Shown: positions 1-6,900, counted from the stretch's first letter. The stretch: 13,926 nucleotides of DNA from Acidimicrobiia bacterium (GCA_030425785.1 JAUHYJ010000026.1:1-13926); one strand, 5' to 3'. Numbers and translations: made by a program. The notes: generated by a model from the sequence alone, not told the origin.

Positions 1-1053
1 GGCCTCGGCGTGGTCGTCGGTGCGTCGGTCCGCTCGGAGATGAACGGCTCGCTGATCATCGTGTTCGCCTGGATCTTCGACGTCTTCTTCGGACCCGCGA
101 TGGGTGGCACCGCCGAGTTCCTGCGTTTGTTCCCACTCCACTTCCCGACCCTCGTCATCACCGGCGTGGCGTCCGGCCACAGTGGCGCACTCGGCGATGT
201 CGGCATCTCGGTCGCGTGGGCGATCGGCACCATGGGCCTCGCCGCGTCCGCCCTCGTCGCGACGACACGCCGCCGCCCCCGGACCACTCACTCATCGCGC
301 CCGGCCACGACTCGGCTCACGGCAGCGCTCACGGCCGCCGGTCGACAGCTCCGGCGCATGCCCGTGCTGTGGATCCTCGTCGTCGGCCTCCCCGTTGCGT
401 TCATCTCCGCCTCGATCGCCGTCACGCCCGACACCCCGACCCCGGTCGACCTCGTCGAGCAGGGCCGGGAGGCCACCACGCTGCAGTCGATGGCGGACGT
501 CCACGGCGCCGTGATGGCGTCGATCACGATCGGCTTCCTCGCCTCGCTCGCCGGGCTCTTCGTCATCCTCGACTCCGCCCAGGCCGACCGTCGACTCGCG
601 CTCACCGACTACCGGCCCGGCGAGATCCTCGCCGTGCGCATGACCACCATCGTCATCGCCACCGGGATCGCCACCGTCGTCGGTCTCGCCGTCACCGCCG
701 CCAGCTTCGACGCCGCCAACTGGTGGCTGTTCGCGTTTGCCAACATCATCGTTGGCCTCACCTACGCGACCATCGGCGTCATTGTCGGCCCGATCTTCGG
801 ACGCCTCGGCGGGCTCTACCTCCTCCTGCTCCTCCCGTTCATCGATATCGGCCTCGCCCAGAACGTCATGTTCGACGCCGCACCGCCCGCCTGGGGCCGC
901 TACCTCCCCGCCCACGGCGCCATGCGAGTGCTCACCGATGGCGCATTCACACCCGGGTTCGACGAGGCCGGCGCGCTCGTGTTGGCCCTTGGCTGGCTCG
1001 CCGGTCTCACTGGGCTCGCGGCGTTCGTGTTCCGCCGTGGGATGACACGTTGA
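1..1053 (+). CDS. ABC-2-type multi-TM permease, 5'-truncated by window edge
   Basis: The reading frame is open from base 1 (Gly-Leu-Gly before the first GTG at 10), so the true start lies upstream of the window. About 350 residues are visible. They contain roughly eight hydrophobic spans, for example around visible residues 15-35, 70-85, 120-140, 172-192, 212-235, 240-268, 272-292 and 325-345, with a charged Arg-rich loop near residues 88-118. The overall pattern of long hydrophobic helices with an external loop between the third and fourth visible spans resembles ABC-2-type export permeases. No ATPase is in view; it would be expected upstream. The gene ends 15 nt from the 3' end of the convergent hydrolase gene. 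The substrate cannot be told. Another polytopic membrane protein family remains possible. Confidence 0.7.
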   Translation, partial: GLGVVVGASVRSEMNGSLIIVFAWIFDVFFGPAMGGTAEFLRLFPLHFPTLVITGVASGHSGALGDVGISVAWAIGTMGLAASALVATTRRRPRTTHSSRPATTRLTAALTAAGRQLRRMPVLWILVVGLPVAFISASIAVTPDTPTPVDLVEQGREATTLQSMADVHGAVMASITIGFLASLAGLFVILDSAQADRRLALTDYRPGEILAVRMTTIVIATGIATVVGLAVTAASFDAANWWLFAFANIIVGLTYATIGVIVGPIFGRLGGLYLLLLLPFIDIGLAQNVMFDAAPPAWGRYLPAHGAMRVLTDGAFTPGFDEAGALVLALGWLAGLTGLAAFVFRRGMTR

Positions 1054-1068
1054 GCGGCGCCGCGCGAG

Positions 1069-2010
1069 CTATTCGGTGAGGTGGGAGATGCACGTTCCCG
1101 GATCGGTCAACGGCAGCCGATGATCGCCGTGGTCGAGCACGTCGACCTGACCGGCGCCGTCACGTGCGAGGTGTTCGGCGTGCCGGCGATCTCCGACACG
1201 GTCGTGGGCTCCCCACACGAGTCGAACGTCGATCTCGAGGTCGGCACAGTCCGTCACGAGCTCGTCCCAGTCGACGTCGATGACCAGGTGACGTACGGCG
1301 TCGCGATATGCCGGCCACGTGTGGAGGGGCACCTGTCGAGCGATCGCAACAGGAAGTCGGGGCTCCGCGACGGCGCTCAACCATCCGGCAGCGGCGCGAT
1401 GCCGACAGCTCACTGCGCACGCTCGCTCGGCGACGTGCGTGTCGAGTGCGAACAGCTTCGCCATCGCACTCCCTGTGATCTGCTGCCGCGCAGCGCTGGG
1501 CGACGGGTAGATCGGCGCGCCCCATCCGACCACACGAACGACGCGATCGGGGTGACGGATCGCCCACCGCAACGCGAGCGAGACGCCCATCGAGTGGGCC
1601 CCCAGCGTCCACCGCGGACAGTCGAACAATCCTGAGGATTCCGCCAACACGTCGAGCGCATCGAGGTGAGCGTCGGCTCCGAATGCCGATCGCTGCTCAT
1701 CGAGCGAACGGCCGAAGCCCAAGAGGTCGGGAATCACGAGCCGCCGATCGGTGGCGAGTTGCTCGTAGCCCGCACCGAAGACGTCGCCCGTCGAGATCAG
1801 GCCGTGGAGCAGCACCACGGCGTCCCCGTCCGGTCCGAGGGATCGCCCCCACAGCACGCCGAACCGTCGTCGGCTGGAGCTCGGAGCTACCCATCCCGAG
1901 TCGGCCATCGCCGCTGCGTGCACGGCTGACCACAACGCGATCTGGCATCCCAGCACCGCACCGGCCCATCCGCTGATGCCGAACGAGGTGTCGGGGGATC
2001 GAACCGTCAC
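1069..2010 (-). CDS. alpha/beta-hydrolase fold protein
   Basis: The 313-residue protein carries the full hydrolase signature. An oxyanion-hole LLHG lies at residues 67-70. The nucleophile elbow AHSMG has Ser140. The acid Asp270 sits in WGAHD, and His297 in GDHRLPLTDP. This matches the esterase/lipase/haloperoxidase-like superfamily; the substrate is unknown. The N-terminal ~35 residues are fairly hydrophobic and might form a membrane anchor. I chose the GTG at 2010-2008, which has a purine-rich AAGGGG five bases upstream; that Shine-Dalgarno forms one arm of a palindrome at 2015-2027. A later ATG at residue 35 is an alternative start. The gene is divergent from the SHOCT/methyltransferase pair and convergent with the ABC permease gene. 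Confidence 0.85.
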   Translation of the reverse strand: MTVRSPDTSFGISGWAGAVLGCQIALWSAVHAAAMADSGWVAPSSSRRRFGVLWGRSLGPDGDAVVLLHGLISTGDVFGAGYEQLATDRRLVIPDLLGFGRSLDEQRSAFGADAHLDALDVLAESSGLFDCPRWTLGAHSMGVSLALRWAIRHPDRVVRVVGWGAPIYPSPSAARQQITGSAMAKLFALDTHVAERACAVSCRHRAAAGWLSAVAEPRLPVAIARQVPLHTWPAYRDAVRHLVIDVDWDELVTDCADLEIDVRLVWGAHDRVGDRRHAEHLARDGAGQVDVLDHGDHRLPLTDPGTCISHLTE

Positions 2011-2014
2011 GCAT

Positions 2015-2027
2015 ACCCCTTAGGGGT
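2015..2027. promoter_or_regulatory. C-tract/G-tract palindrome, CsoR-operator-like
   Basis: ACCCCT-T-AGGGGT is a perfect 13-base palindrome, preceded by AT and lying 5 bases upstream of the hydrolase GTG. Operators of the CsoR/RcnR family of copper and formaldehyde sensors typically have facing C-tract and G-tract arms in an AT-flanked setting. Its position in a copper gene cluster makes a Cu(I)-sensor site plausible. No csoR gene is in the window, so assignment is inference. The G arm also serves as the Shine-Dalgarno of the hydrolase gene. Confidence 0.4.
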
Positions 2028-2087
2028 CAGGGCCTTCGTCCCTAGCAGCCGGCTCACCGGAGCGCGATCATCGAACCACGACAACAT

Positions 2088-2107
2088 GTCGTAGATGACT
2101 CTACGAC
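2088..2107. promoter_or_regulatory. perfect 8-4-8 inverted repeat upstream of SHOCT gene
   Basis: GTCGTAGA-TGAC-TCTACGAC is a perfect 20-base dyad. It ends 15 bases upstream of the SHOCT start codon and 3 bases before its GGGAG ribosome-binding site. The TGTCGTAG half-site recurs near 5723-5730 and, with one change, near 6461-6468. It could be a repressor operator (BlaI/CopY-like dyads have a similar look) or, if transcribed, a short 5'-UTR hairpin. Confidence 0.5.
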
Positions 2108-2122
2108 GAAGGGAGAACGAGA

Positions 2123-2401
2123 ATGAGTCGGTTCGTCGGTCTGCTCGCCACGATCAATGACGATCGCTGGGACCACATGGATGGTTGGGGCGGCGGCTGG
2201 ATGTGGCTGTGGGGCATCGCCATGATGGCGCTCTTCGTCGTCCTGATCGTGTGGCTGGTCCGGGCGACAGCGGGGAGTGGATCGGCATCGTCGCCACCCA
2301 GGGATCCGACCGATCGCGCCCGTGAGATCCTCGCCGAACGCTACGCGCGAGGCGAGCTCACGACTGAGGAGTATCGGGAGCGGGTCGACCAGTTGAGATG
2401 A
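2123..2401 (+). CDS. SHOCT-domain small membrane protein
   Basis: This 92-residue protein has a Trp/Gly/His/Asp-rich N-terminus (residues 12-29) and one transmembrane helix at about 28-47. A short linker follows. The C-terminal SHOCT module at about 60-92 (AREILAERYARGELTTEEYRERVDQL) has the family hallmark ARGEITxEEY pattern. SHOCT modules are short helical units appended to membrane proteins and are thought to mediate oligomerisation. The ATG has a GGGAG site seven bases upstream. The stop overlaps the next gene's start (ATGA), so it is probably co-translated with the methyltransferase. The Trp/His/Met-rich N-terminus could contact metal, but that is speculative. Confidence 0.85.
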   Translation: MSRFVGLLATINDDRWDHMDGWGGGWMWLWGIAMMALFVVLIVWLVRATAGSGSASSPPRDPTDRAREILAERYARGELTTEEYRERVDQLR

Positions 2402-3027
2402 ACCGAGCCCGCCCATCGATCGACCCGCAAGCGGACGTCACCGCCCGGTACGACCGGATCGCTCGTTTCTACGACATCGTCGACCGGCCGATGGATCTGC
2501 TCGGCGGCGTCGCTCGTCGCCGACGTCGCCTGCTCGCACGAGCACGCGGAGTGACTCTCGAAATCGGGGTGGGGACCGGCCGGAACCTGGACGTCTATCC
2601 GCCCGACGCCGACGTGATCGGTATCGACACGTCCGCGAACATGCTCGCCCGAGCGAGCCGACGCGCCGATCGCCTGGGCGTGCCGATCCGAATCGAACTC
2701 GCCGACGTCCAGCAACTGCGGTTCGCCGATGCGACGTTCGACACCGTCGCTGCGACGTGTGTGTTCTGCTCGGTCGCCGACCCCCTCGCCGGGTTTCGCG
2801 AGGTCGCGCGAGTGGTGCGACCCGGCGGGCAGGTGCTGCTGCTCGAGCACGTCCGGCCGCGGACACCGTTGCTCGGATGGTTGTTCGACCTCGTCAACCC
2901 CGTCGTCCGCCGCTTCGTCGGTCCGAACATCAATCGACGCACGGAGGACAACATCGCCCAGTCCGGTCTCGAGGTGATCGAGGTCCGACGGTGGGGCATC
3001 TGGCGGGAGATCGTGGCCCGGCCCTGA
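2398..3027 (+). CDS. class I SAM-dependent methyltransferase (UbiE/Methyltransf_11 type)
   Basis: The 209-residue protein has the Rossmann methyltransferase landmarks. Motif I LEIGVGTGRN is at residues 54-63, and the acidic ribose-binding Asp77 is in VIGIDTS. The adenine-region LADVQQLRF lies at 101-109, and the post-motif ARVVRPGGQVLLLEH at 137-151. A Tyr-Asp-Arg-Ile-Ala-Arg-Phe-Tyr-Asp segment near residue 18 is typical of UbiE/PMT-type enzymes. It overlaps the SHOCT gene by four bases (ATGA). Similar enzymes act on quinones, phospholipids or small metabolites; nothing here fixes the substrate. Cys121 and Cys124 lie close together in the core sheet. The end is followed by a 64-base gap before the His-rich protein. 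Confidence 0.85.
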   Translation: MNRARPSIDPQADVTARYDRIARFYDIVDRPMDLLGGVARRRRRLLARARGVTLEIGVGTGRNLDVYPPDADVIGIDTSANMLARASRRADRLGVPIRIELADVQQLRFADATFDTVAATCVFCSVADPLAGFREVARVVRPGGQVLLLEHVRPRTPLLGWLFDLVNPVVRRFVGPNINRRTEDNIAQSGLEVIEVRRWGIWREIVARP

Positions 3028-3077
3028 CGGCCCGCAACGCTCGTGGGGGGCGCGGTGTCGACGAGCGTGCACGGCTG

Positions 3078-3083
3078 TAGCGT
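3078..3083 (+). promoter_or_regulatory. -10-like TAGCGT, leaderless-type promoter
   Basis: TAGCGT lies eight bases before the ATG at 3092, and no Shine-Dalgarno is visible in between. The same hexamer precedes copCD on the other strand. No good -35 hexamer is seen. Assignment rests on spacing alone. Confidence 0.35.
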
Positions 3084-3091
3084 TCGCGTCG

Positions 3092-3538
3092 ATGGCCGGC
3101 TCTTTGGTCGATCGCACCGTCGTGCTGGCCCCTCGCCGGCTCTCCGCGCCGCCTGCGAAGTTGCTCGTGTTGGTCGCCGTGGCATTCGGATTGCTGTTCG
3201 GAGCGATGGCGTGCGCGGCGGGTCTCGCCGGCGGTGTTGCGCACGGCGCCGCCGAGGTGTCGTCCCCTGATGCGGACGTGATGCCGCGGCATGCCGACCA
3301 CTCGGACTCGACGGGTGATCCGGAATCCGAGCCGATGCCACCCGTGGACCATGGCGACCACTCGGGGAGCTCATCGACGCCGGGGAATCATCCGGGCATG
3401 GCGTGTGTCGTGTCGGTCGGCCTGCACTTCCCCGAGGCGACGGCGGTGGCGATCTCGGACTCGTCCGAGATCACGTTGCTCGGCCTGAGCGCCGGCTGCC
3501 CGGCCGACGTGGATCCGCCGGTCCCTCGCTTCTCCTGA
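3092..3538 (+). CDS. His-rich one-TM protein of copper cluster (possibly DUF6153-like)
   Basis: The 148-residue protein has an N-terminal basic stretch and one hydrophobic helix at about 23-48. An extracytoplasmic tail with clustered His, Asp and Met follows (residues 64-103, including MPRHADH, VDHGDHS and NHPGMAC), with Cys105 and Cys136 further on. The layout recalls small actinobacterial proteins of the DUF6153 type that accompany copper genes, but I cannot confirm the family. A role as a surface metal-binding or metal-chaperone protein fits the next gene, a cupredoxin only 44 bases downstream. The start is the ATG at 3092 because it precedes the basic-hydrophobic segment. A weak -10-like TAGCGT sits eight bases upstream. 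Confidence 0.65.
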   Translation: MAGSLVDRTVVLAPRRLSAPPAKLLVLVAVAFGLLFGAMACAAGLAGGVAHGAAEVSSPDADVMPRHADHSDSTGDPESEPMPPVDHGDHSGSSSTPGNHPGMACVVSVGLHFPEATAVAISDSSEITLLGLSAGCPADVDPPVPRFS

Positions 3539-3582
3539 GCGTTCGCACCCACACCCACATTCGAACCAAGGAGAACTACATC

Positions 3583-4047
3583 ATGAAGCGAGCACTCGCG
3601 CTCGTCGCCGCGTCCGCCGTCGTCCTCGCAGCCTGCGGGAGCGACGCCGGCAGCGACCCGGCCGGAGACGCATCCGGCGAACCTCGCACCATCGAGGTGT
3701 CGATGACCGACATGGCCTACACCCCGGCCGATCTCGACGTCGCCGACGGTGAAACGGTCCGGTTCGTGTTCCGCAACGACGGTGCCGTCCGCCACGAGGC
3801 GGTCTTCGGCAACCAGGCCGAGCAGGAAGCCCACCACGCCGAGATGGCCGAGATGGGCGGAGACCACGACGGCATGGACATGGGATCGATGCCCCACGAC
3901 GAGATGACCGAACTCCATTCGGTCGTCGTCGAGCCGGGCGAGACCATCGAGATGACGCACACCTTCGAGACGTCAGGTCCGATGATGATCGGATGCCACG
4001 AGCCCGGTCACTGGGAAGCCGGCATGAAGATGACCATCGACGTGTGA
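3583..4047 (+). CDS. cupredoxin-domain lipoprotein (blue copper type)
   Basis: The 154-residue protein begins with a lipoprotein signal peptide ending in LAAC (Cys18 would be lipidated). The cupredoxin fold follows, with all four type I copper ligands placed as expected: His71 in VRHEAVF, then Cys138, His143 and Met148 in CHEPGHWEAGM. Between the strands is an insertion at about residues 83-107 rich in His and Met (HHAEM, DHDGMDMGSM, PHDEM), which could hold extra Cu ions. The start is the ATG at 3583 with an AAGGAG site nine bases upstream; the frame is open further 5' but lacks coding sense there. It likely carries or buffers copper on the outer face of the membrane, working with CopC-CopD, which it faces across a terminator hairpin. 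Confidence 0.9.
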   Translation: MKRALALVAASAVVLAACGSDAGSDPAGDASGEPRTIEVSMTDMAYTPADLDVADGETVRFVFRNDGAVRHEAVFGNQAEQEAHHAEMAEMGGDHDGMDMGSMPHDEMTELHSVVVEPGETIEMTHTFETSGPMMIGCHEPGHWEAGMKMTIDV

Positions 4048-4053
4048 TCGAAG

Positions 4054-4091
4054 TCGGTGGGGTCGCGCCCTGACGGCGCGGACCCCACCGA
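4054..4091. terminator. bidirectional terminator-like hairpin between convergent genes
   Basis: The arm at 4054-4064 (TCGGTGGGGTC) pairs with 4081-4091 (GACCCCACCGA). An inner GCGCC/GGCGC stem closes a CTGAC loop, with one bulged G at 4080. That gives about 16 GC-rich base pairs. There is no U tract. It sits just after the cupredoxin stop and before the end of copCD, so it can serve both strands. Confidence 0.75.
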
Positions 4092-4141
4092 TCCTCCACA
4101 CGTTGCTCGTTCGATCCGGATTGGCGCGGTCGCCGGGCTGA

Positions 4142-5680
4142 TCAGGTGGCCGAAGCGACGAGGATCGCCGTGAGCACGACGACGACGACGAACACGGCCG
4201 ATTCGACCGAGAGGCTGACCCGCAGCTCCTTCGCAAGGTCTGGGTCGTCGGGTCGTTGTTCGAGCGCCGGCCGTAGACGGAAGTGGTTGTAGCCGCCGAG
4301 CCCGGCAGCGACCGCAACGACCGCAGTCTTCGCAACCAGGACACGACCCCACGAGGTGCCGAACAGGTCGCCCGGGGTGTCGAGGACCATCCAGGTCATG
4401 ACCAGGCCGGCGACGATCACGGCAGCGAGCGAGACGGTGGCGATCGACGAGAACCGGACCACCATCGCGGACAACCCGATTCGCTCGGAGCGGCGACGTC
4501 GCATCCACGCCGTCGTCGTCATGGCGAACACGCCGCCACCCCACACGGCGGCAGCGCCGAGGTGGACGAGATTGACGAGCGAGTGAATCGCCCACGGACC
4601 CTTGCTGACGGTGTGGCCGTCGAACCAGAACGAGACCAGCACCAGGGCGTACCCGGCGAGGCCGACTGCTGCAGTCGAGGTAGGCGTCCATCGGTGCTCG
4701 CCGTGCTCGTCGTGACGGGCCGCAGGAACCTTGGCGTCGGCGTGCGTCCAGAACTCCGTGGCGACGGCCGCCGAGAGCGAGTGGGCGGGAGCGATGATCC
4801 GTCCGGCGCGCTGGTGGAATCCGATCAGCACGGCGAGGCCACCGACCATCTTGAGTGCGGTCGCCAGGCCCGCCTTGGTGGACAGCAACGATCCGAGCGA
4901 GGCCGCCGGATCGACTTCGGTCAGAGCGGCGAACTCGATGAATCCGCCCGTGAAGACCACCAGGCCGGCGAGGCGAACCCAGACGAGGTGGGTCTCGAGC
5001 TCGTCTCGGTGCCCGCGCACCGTCCAGACCAACGCGGCCAGCACACCGACACCGAAGATCATCCCGAGCATGGACACCGTTCGACCGGCGCGTCCGACGG
5101 CGATCGAGCCGTCGCCTCCCGAGTCGACGGCGAGGAATGCCTCGAGCGCATCGTCGGACATCGCCGCGTGGTCGGCGTCGGTCATGTCCATGCCGTCCAT
5201 GTTCATCGCTGCCGCGGTGGTCGGCGGTGCCGCGGCTGTCGTCGGAGGAGCGACGAGCTCGGCCGCCTCCGGCACGGTGGTCGGGGAGGCGCCTGTCACG
5301 TCGAAGCGGAACGAGCCCTCGATCGGATGCGCATCCCCGGCTTGGACGCTCCAGCGAAGGCCGTACGTGCCGGCCTGAAGTGGTGGGTCGAACGTCAGCA
5401 CGAACGAGGTGCCGTCGGTCTCGTCGATCGACGACGGCAAGACCACGGCCCCTGTCGGATCGAGCAACTGGAATCCGTCACCAGCCGGACGAGCGGGGTT
5501 CGTGAAGTTGACCATCACCTCGGCCAGCGGCCCGTCGACAACAGCGCCGTCGGCCGGGCTGGACGAGTCGAAGTCGGTGTGCGCAGACGCGACCTGCCCC
5601 GAGCCGATCGCGACGAGCGCACCGACCAGCAGCGCGATCGCGACCCGGGCGCGGCGAGATGGAGTCGAGCCTGCCGTCAT
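4142..5680 (-). CDS. CopC-CopD fusion, copper resistance/uptake membrane protein
   Basis: The 512-residue protein starts with a signal peptide ending ASA, leaving His34 as the mature N-terminus. In the CopC domain (34-128) that His plus Asp116 and His118 (GDAHP) reproduce the Cu(II) site. A Pro/Thr/Ala linker holds a Met-rich patch, MNMDGMDMTDADHAAM, at 159-174. From about 203 on, the CopD part has eight or so TM helices with the features HSLVNLVHLGAAAVWGGG (366-383) and KTAVVAVAAGLGGYNHF (451-467). YcnJ-type fusions of this kind mediate copper import or export across the membrane; direction is not decidable from sequence. The ATG at 5680 has no Shine-Dalgarno; a TAGCGT hexamer lies nine bases upstream, and tandem palindromes lie beyond it. 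Confidence 0.92.
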   Translation of the reverse strand: MTAGSTPSRRARVAIALLVGALVAIGSGQVASAHTDFDSSSPADGAVVDGPLAEVMVNFTNPARPAGDGFQLLDPTGAVVLPSSIDETDGTSFVLTFDPPLQAGTYGLRWSVQAGDAHPIEGSFRFDVTGASPTTVPEAAELVAPPTTAAAPPTTAAAMNMDGMDMTDADHAAMSDDALEAFLAVDSGGDGSIAVGRAGRTVSMLGMIFGVGVLAALVWTVRGHRDELETHLVWVRLAGLVVFTGGFIEFAALTEVDPAASLGSLLSTKAGLATALKMVGGLAVLIGFHQRAGRIIAPAHSLSAAVATEFWTHADAKVPAARHDEHGEHRWTPTSTAAVGLAGYALVLVSFWFDGHTVSKGPWAIHSLVNLVHLGAAAVWGGGVFAMTTTAWMRRRRSERIGLSAMVVRFSSIATVSLAAVIVAGLVMTWMVLDTPGDLFGTSWGRVLVAKTAVVAVAAGLGGYNHFRLRPALEQRPDDPDLAKELRVSLSVESAVFVVVVVLTAILVASAT

Positions 5681-5689
5681 GGAACCGAC

Positions 5690-5695
5690 ACGCTA
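5690..5695 (-). promoter_or_regulatory. copCD -10-like TAGCGT (leaderless-type)
   Basis: Read on the minus strand, TAGCGT ends nine bases before the copCD ATG. No Shine-Dalgarno lies between. The -35 position (about 5713-5718) has no consensus match and is covered by the second dyad of the tandem operator. Confidence 0.45.
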
Positions 5696-5730
5696 TCGCA
5701 ACATCGATAGGCTGCTACGCCGTGTCGTAG
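5693..5730. promoter_or_regulatory. tandem dyads in copCD promoter (candidate operator)
   Basis: Two inverted repeats with six-base spacers lie side by side: CTATCG-N6-CGATAG at 5693-5710 and CTACG-N6-CGTAG at 5715-5730. Their centres are 21 bases apart, two helical turns, so two dimers could bind one face. The first touches the -10-like hexamer of copCD and the second covers its -35 region. The arrangement fits a repressor or copper-responsive activator. The regulator is not identified in this window. Confidence 0.5.
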
Positions 5731-5812
5731 GCCGATCCTGCTGCCCCACTCGACGAGCTCGGACCGGGAGCCGCACGTGACGAACGCCACCGCGGGTTCC
5801 GTCACGATTTCG

Positions 5813-5840
5813 TTGTCAAATCGACATGCAACCGTAATCT
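5813..5840 (+). promoter_or_regulatory. sigma70-like promoter of the M23 peptidase gene
   Basis: TTGTCA (5813-5818) and TAATCT (5835-5840) are separated by 16 bases. The ATG follows only six bases after the -10, so the transcript probably starts at or next to the start codon (leaderless). No Shine-Dalgarno is present. Confidence 0.65.
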
Positions 5841-5846
5841 TTCGGG

Positions 5847-6401
5847 ATGCATTCACGACGAAAGCAGTGGATCTCCGCGCTCATCGGACTCGGACTCTCG
5901 TGGCTCGGCCCCCAGACGGCGGCCGCACACGAACGGCCGGCGACATCCGACCACAGCGCAGTGGCGCCCCTCGACGCGTGCCCGGTGGCCGGCCCCAGCA
6001 GCTTCATCGACAGCTGGGGCGATGCCCGCTCCTCCGGGCGACGCCACGAGGGCGTGGACATGGAAGCCGACCGCGGGACCCCCGTGGTAGCGGTCCGTGA
6101 CGGATCGGCCGAATTCAAGCGCAGCAACCTCGGCGGCAACGCGATCTGGCTCACCGCCGCAACCGGCGAACGGTTCTACTACGCCCACCTCGACGACTGG
6201 GCCGGGACCAGCCGGGATGTTCGAGCCGGCGACGTGATCGGGTACGTCGGGCAGACCGGCAACGCTCGCGGCGATCATCTCCACTTCGAGGTGCGACCAG
6301 GCGACGCAGCGATCAACGGGTTCCCGCTCGTGGACGCAGCGTGCAACCCGTCCGTGGGCCTCGCACCGATCCTCGTGGCGCTCCGACCGCTGGTCCGTTG
6401 A
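5847..6401 (+). CDS. exported M23 (LytM-type) metallopeptidase domain protein
   Basis: The 184-residue protein has a basic N-terminus and a signal peptide to about residue 27 (QTAAAH). The catalytic domain carries the M23 zinc ligands His67 and Asp71 (RRHEGVD) and His146 in DHLHFE, with His144 also in this motif, plus the active-site His114 in YYAHL. All key residues are kept, so an active glycyl-glycine or DD-endopeptidase on peptidoglycan is expected, or binding to another cell-wall peptide. Cys45 and Cys167 could form a disulfide closing the domain. The ATG at 5847 follows a good promoter with a six-base gap. It is divergent from copCD and followed by a hairpin that includes its stop codon. 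Confidence 0.9.
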   Translation: MHSRRKQWISALIGLGLSWLGPQTAAAHERPATSDHSAVAPLDACPVAGPSSFIDSWGDARSSGRRHEGVDMEADRGTPVVAVRDGSAEFKRSNLGGNAIWLTAATGERFYYAHLDDWAGTSRDVRAGDVIGYVGQTGNARGDHLHFEVRPGDAAINGFPLVDAACNPSVGLAPILVALRPLVR

Positions 6402-6413
6402 GCGGACCAGCGG
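6387..6413 (+). terminator. 11-bp perfect hairpin spanning the M23 stop codon
   Basis: Arms 6387-6397 and 6403-6413 (core CGCTGGTCCG / CGGACCAGCG) pair perfectly around a five-base loop. The TGA stop at 6399-6401 lies within the loop. There is no U tract. It would end the M23 transcript, or stall ribosomes and RNA polymerase, before the rhodanese gene 46 bases further on. Confidence 0.65.
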
Positions 6414-6445
6414 ACTCGTGACCGGACCTCCCGAACCACGCCCGG

Positions 6446-6467
6446 TATCCTACGACGCCATGTCGTA
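6446..6467 (+). promoter_or_regulatory. leaderless-type promoter with overlapping dyad at rhodanese start
   Basis: TATCCT (6446-6451) precedes the ATG at 6460 by eight bases with no Shine-Dalgarno. A dyad TACGAC-gccat-GTCGTA (6451-6467) runs from the last base of the -10 across the start codon. A protein bound there would block transcription initiation. The half-site is like those upstream of the SHOCT and copCD genes, although the spacing differs. Confidence 0.45.
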
Positions 6468-6900
6468 CTTGGTTCGCCGGGGCAGGATCGCAACCGTTCT
6501 CGCATTGGTCACCTTTGTCGCCGTCGCCTGCGGCGGCGACGACCCCGGGCAGGCAGTCGTCGGCACAGCGGCCGCCCTGCCGCGCGCCCAACTCGTCGGC
6601 GTCGACGGCTTCGTCGACTTCCTCGACACAACCCCGTCAGCCGTACTTGTCAACGTGCACATCCCCTACGAGGGACACATCGACGGCACGGACGCCTTCG
6701 TGCCCTTCGACGAGATCGGGACGTGGGAGGGCTTGCCCGCTGATCGTGACGCACCGATTGCGCTGTACTGCCGATCGGGCAGCATGTCGGCCCAGGCCAC
6801 CGCAACACTTGTCGACCTTGGGTACACGAACCTGGTGGATCTCGATGGCGGCATGAATGCGTGGACCGCGGCCGGCAACACGCTCCAGACCAACGGCTGA
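6460..6900 (+). CDS. rhodanese-domain lipoprotein
   Basis: From the ATG at 6460 the 146-residue protein starts MSYLVRRGR, then a hydrophobic helix ending in the lipobox AVAC with Cys24. A single rhodanese domain (about 45-143) follows, with LVNVHIPYEGHIDGT (63-77) as the substrate-entry motif and the active-site loop CRSGSMS at 104-110 with Cys104 as the sulfur carrier. GYTNLVDLDGGMNAW (121-135) is the typical C-terminal motif. It is predicted to be anchored on the outside of the membrane and to move sulfane sulfur or act on a thiol. An upstream GTG at 6418 extends the frame but would bury the signal peptide. It is convergent with the DUF305 gene. Confidence 0.9.
   Translation: MSYLVRRGRIATVLALVTFVAVACGGDDPGQAVVGTAAALPRAQLVGVDGFVDFLDTTPSAVLVNVHIPYEGHIDGTDAFVPFDEIGTWEGLPADRDAPIALYCRSGSMSAQATATLVDLGYTNLVDLDGGMNAWTAAGNTLQTNG

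Noticed and set aside
4283..5710. 475-codon frame opposite copCD
   Set aside because: Low-complexity Arg/Gly/Asp/Glu-rich translation exactly antisense to a well-supported CopC-CopD gene.
6418..6459. GTG at 6418 as start of the rhodanese lipoprotein
   Set aside because: It would add 14 polar residues before the signal peptide and would include the -10-like hexamer in the coding region.
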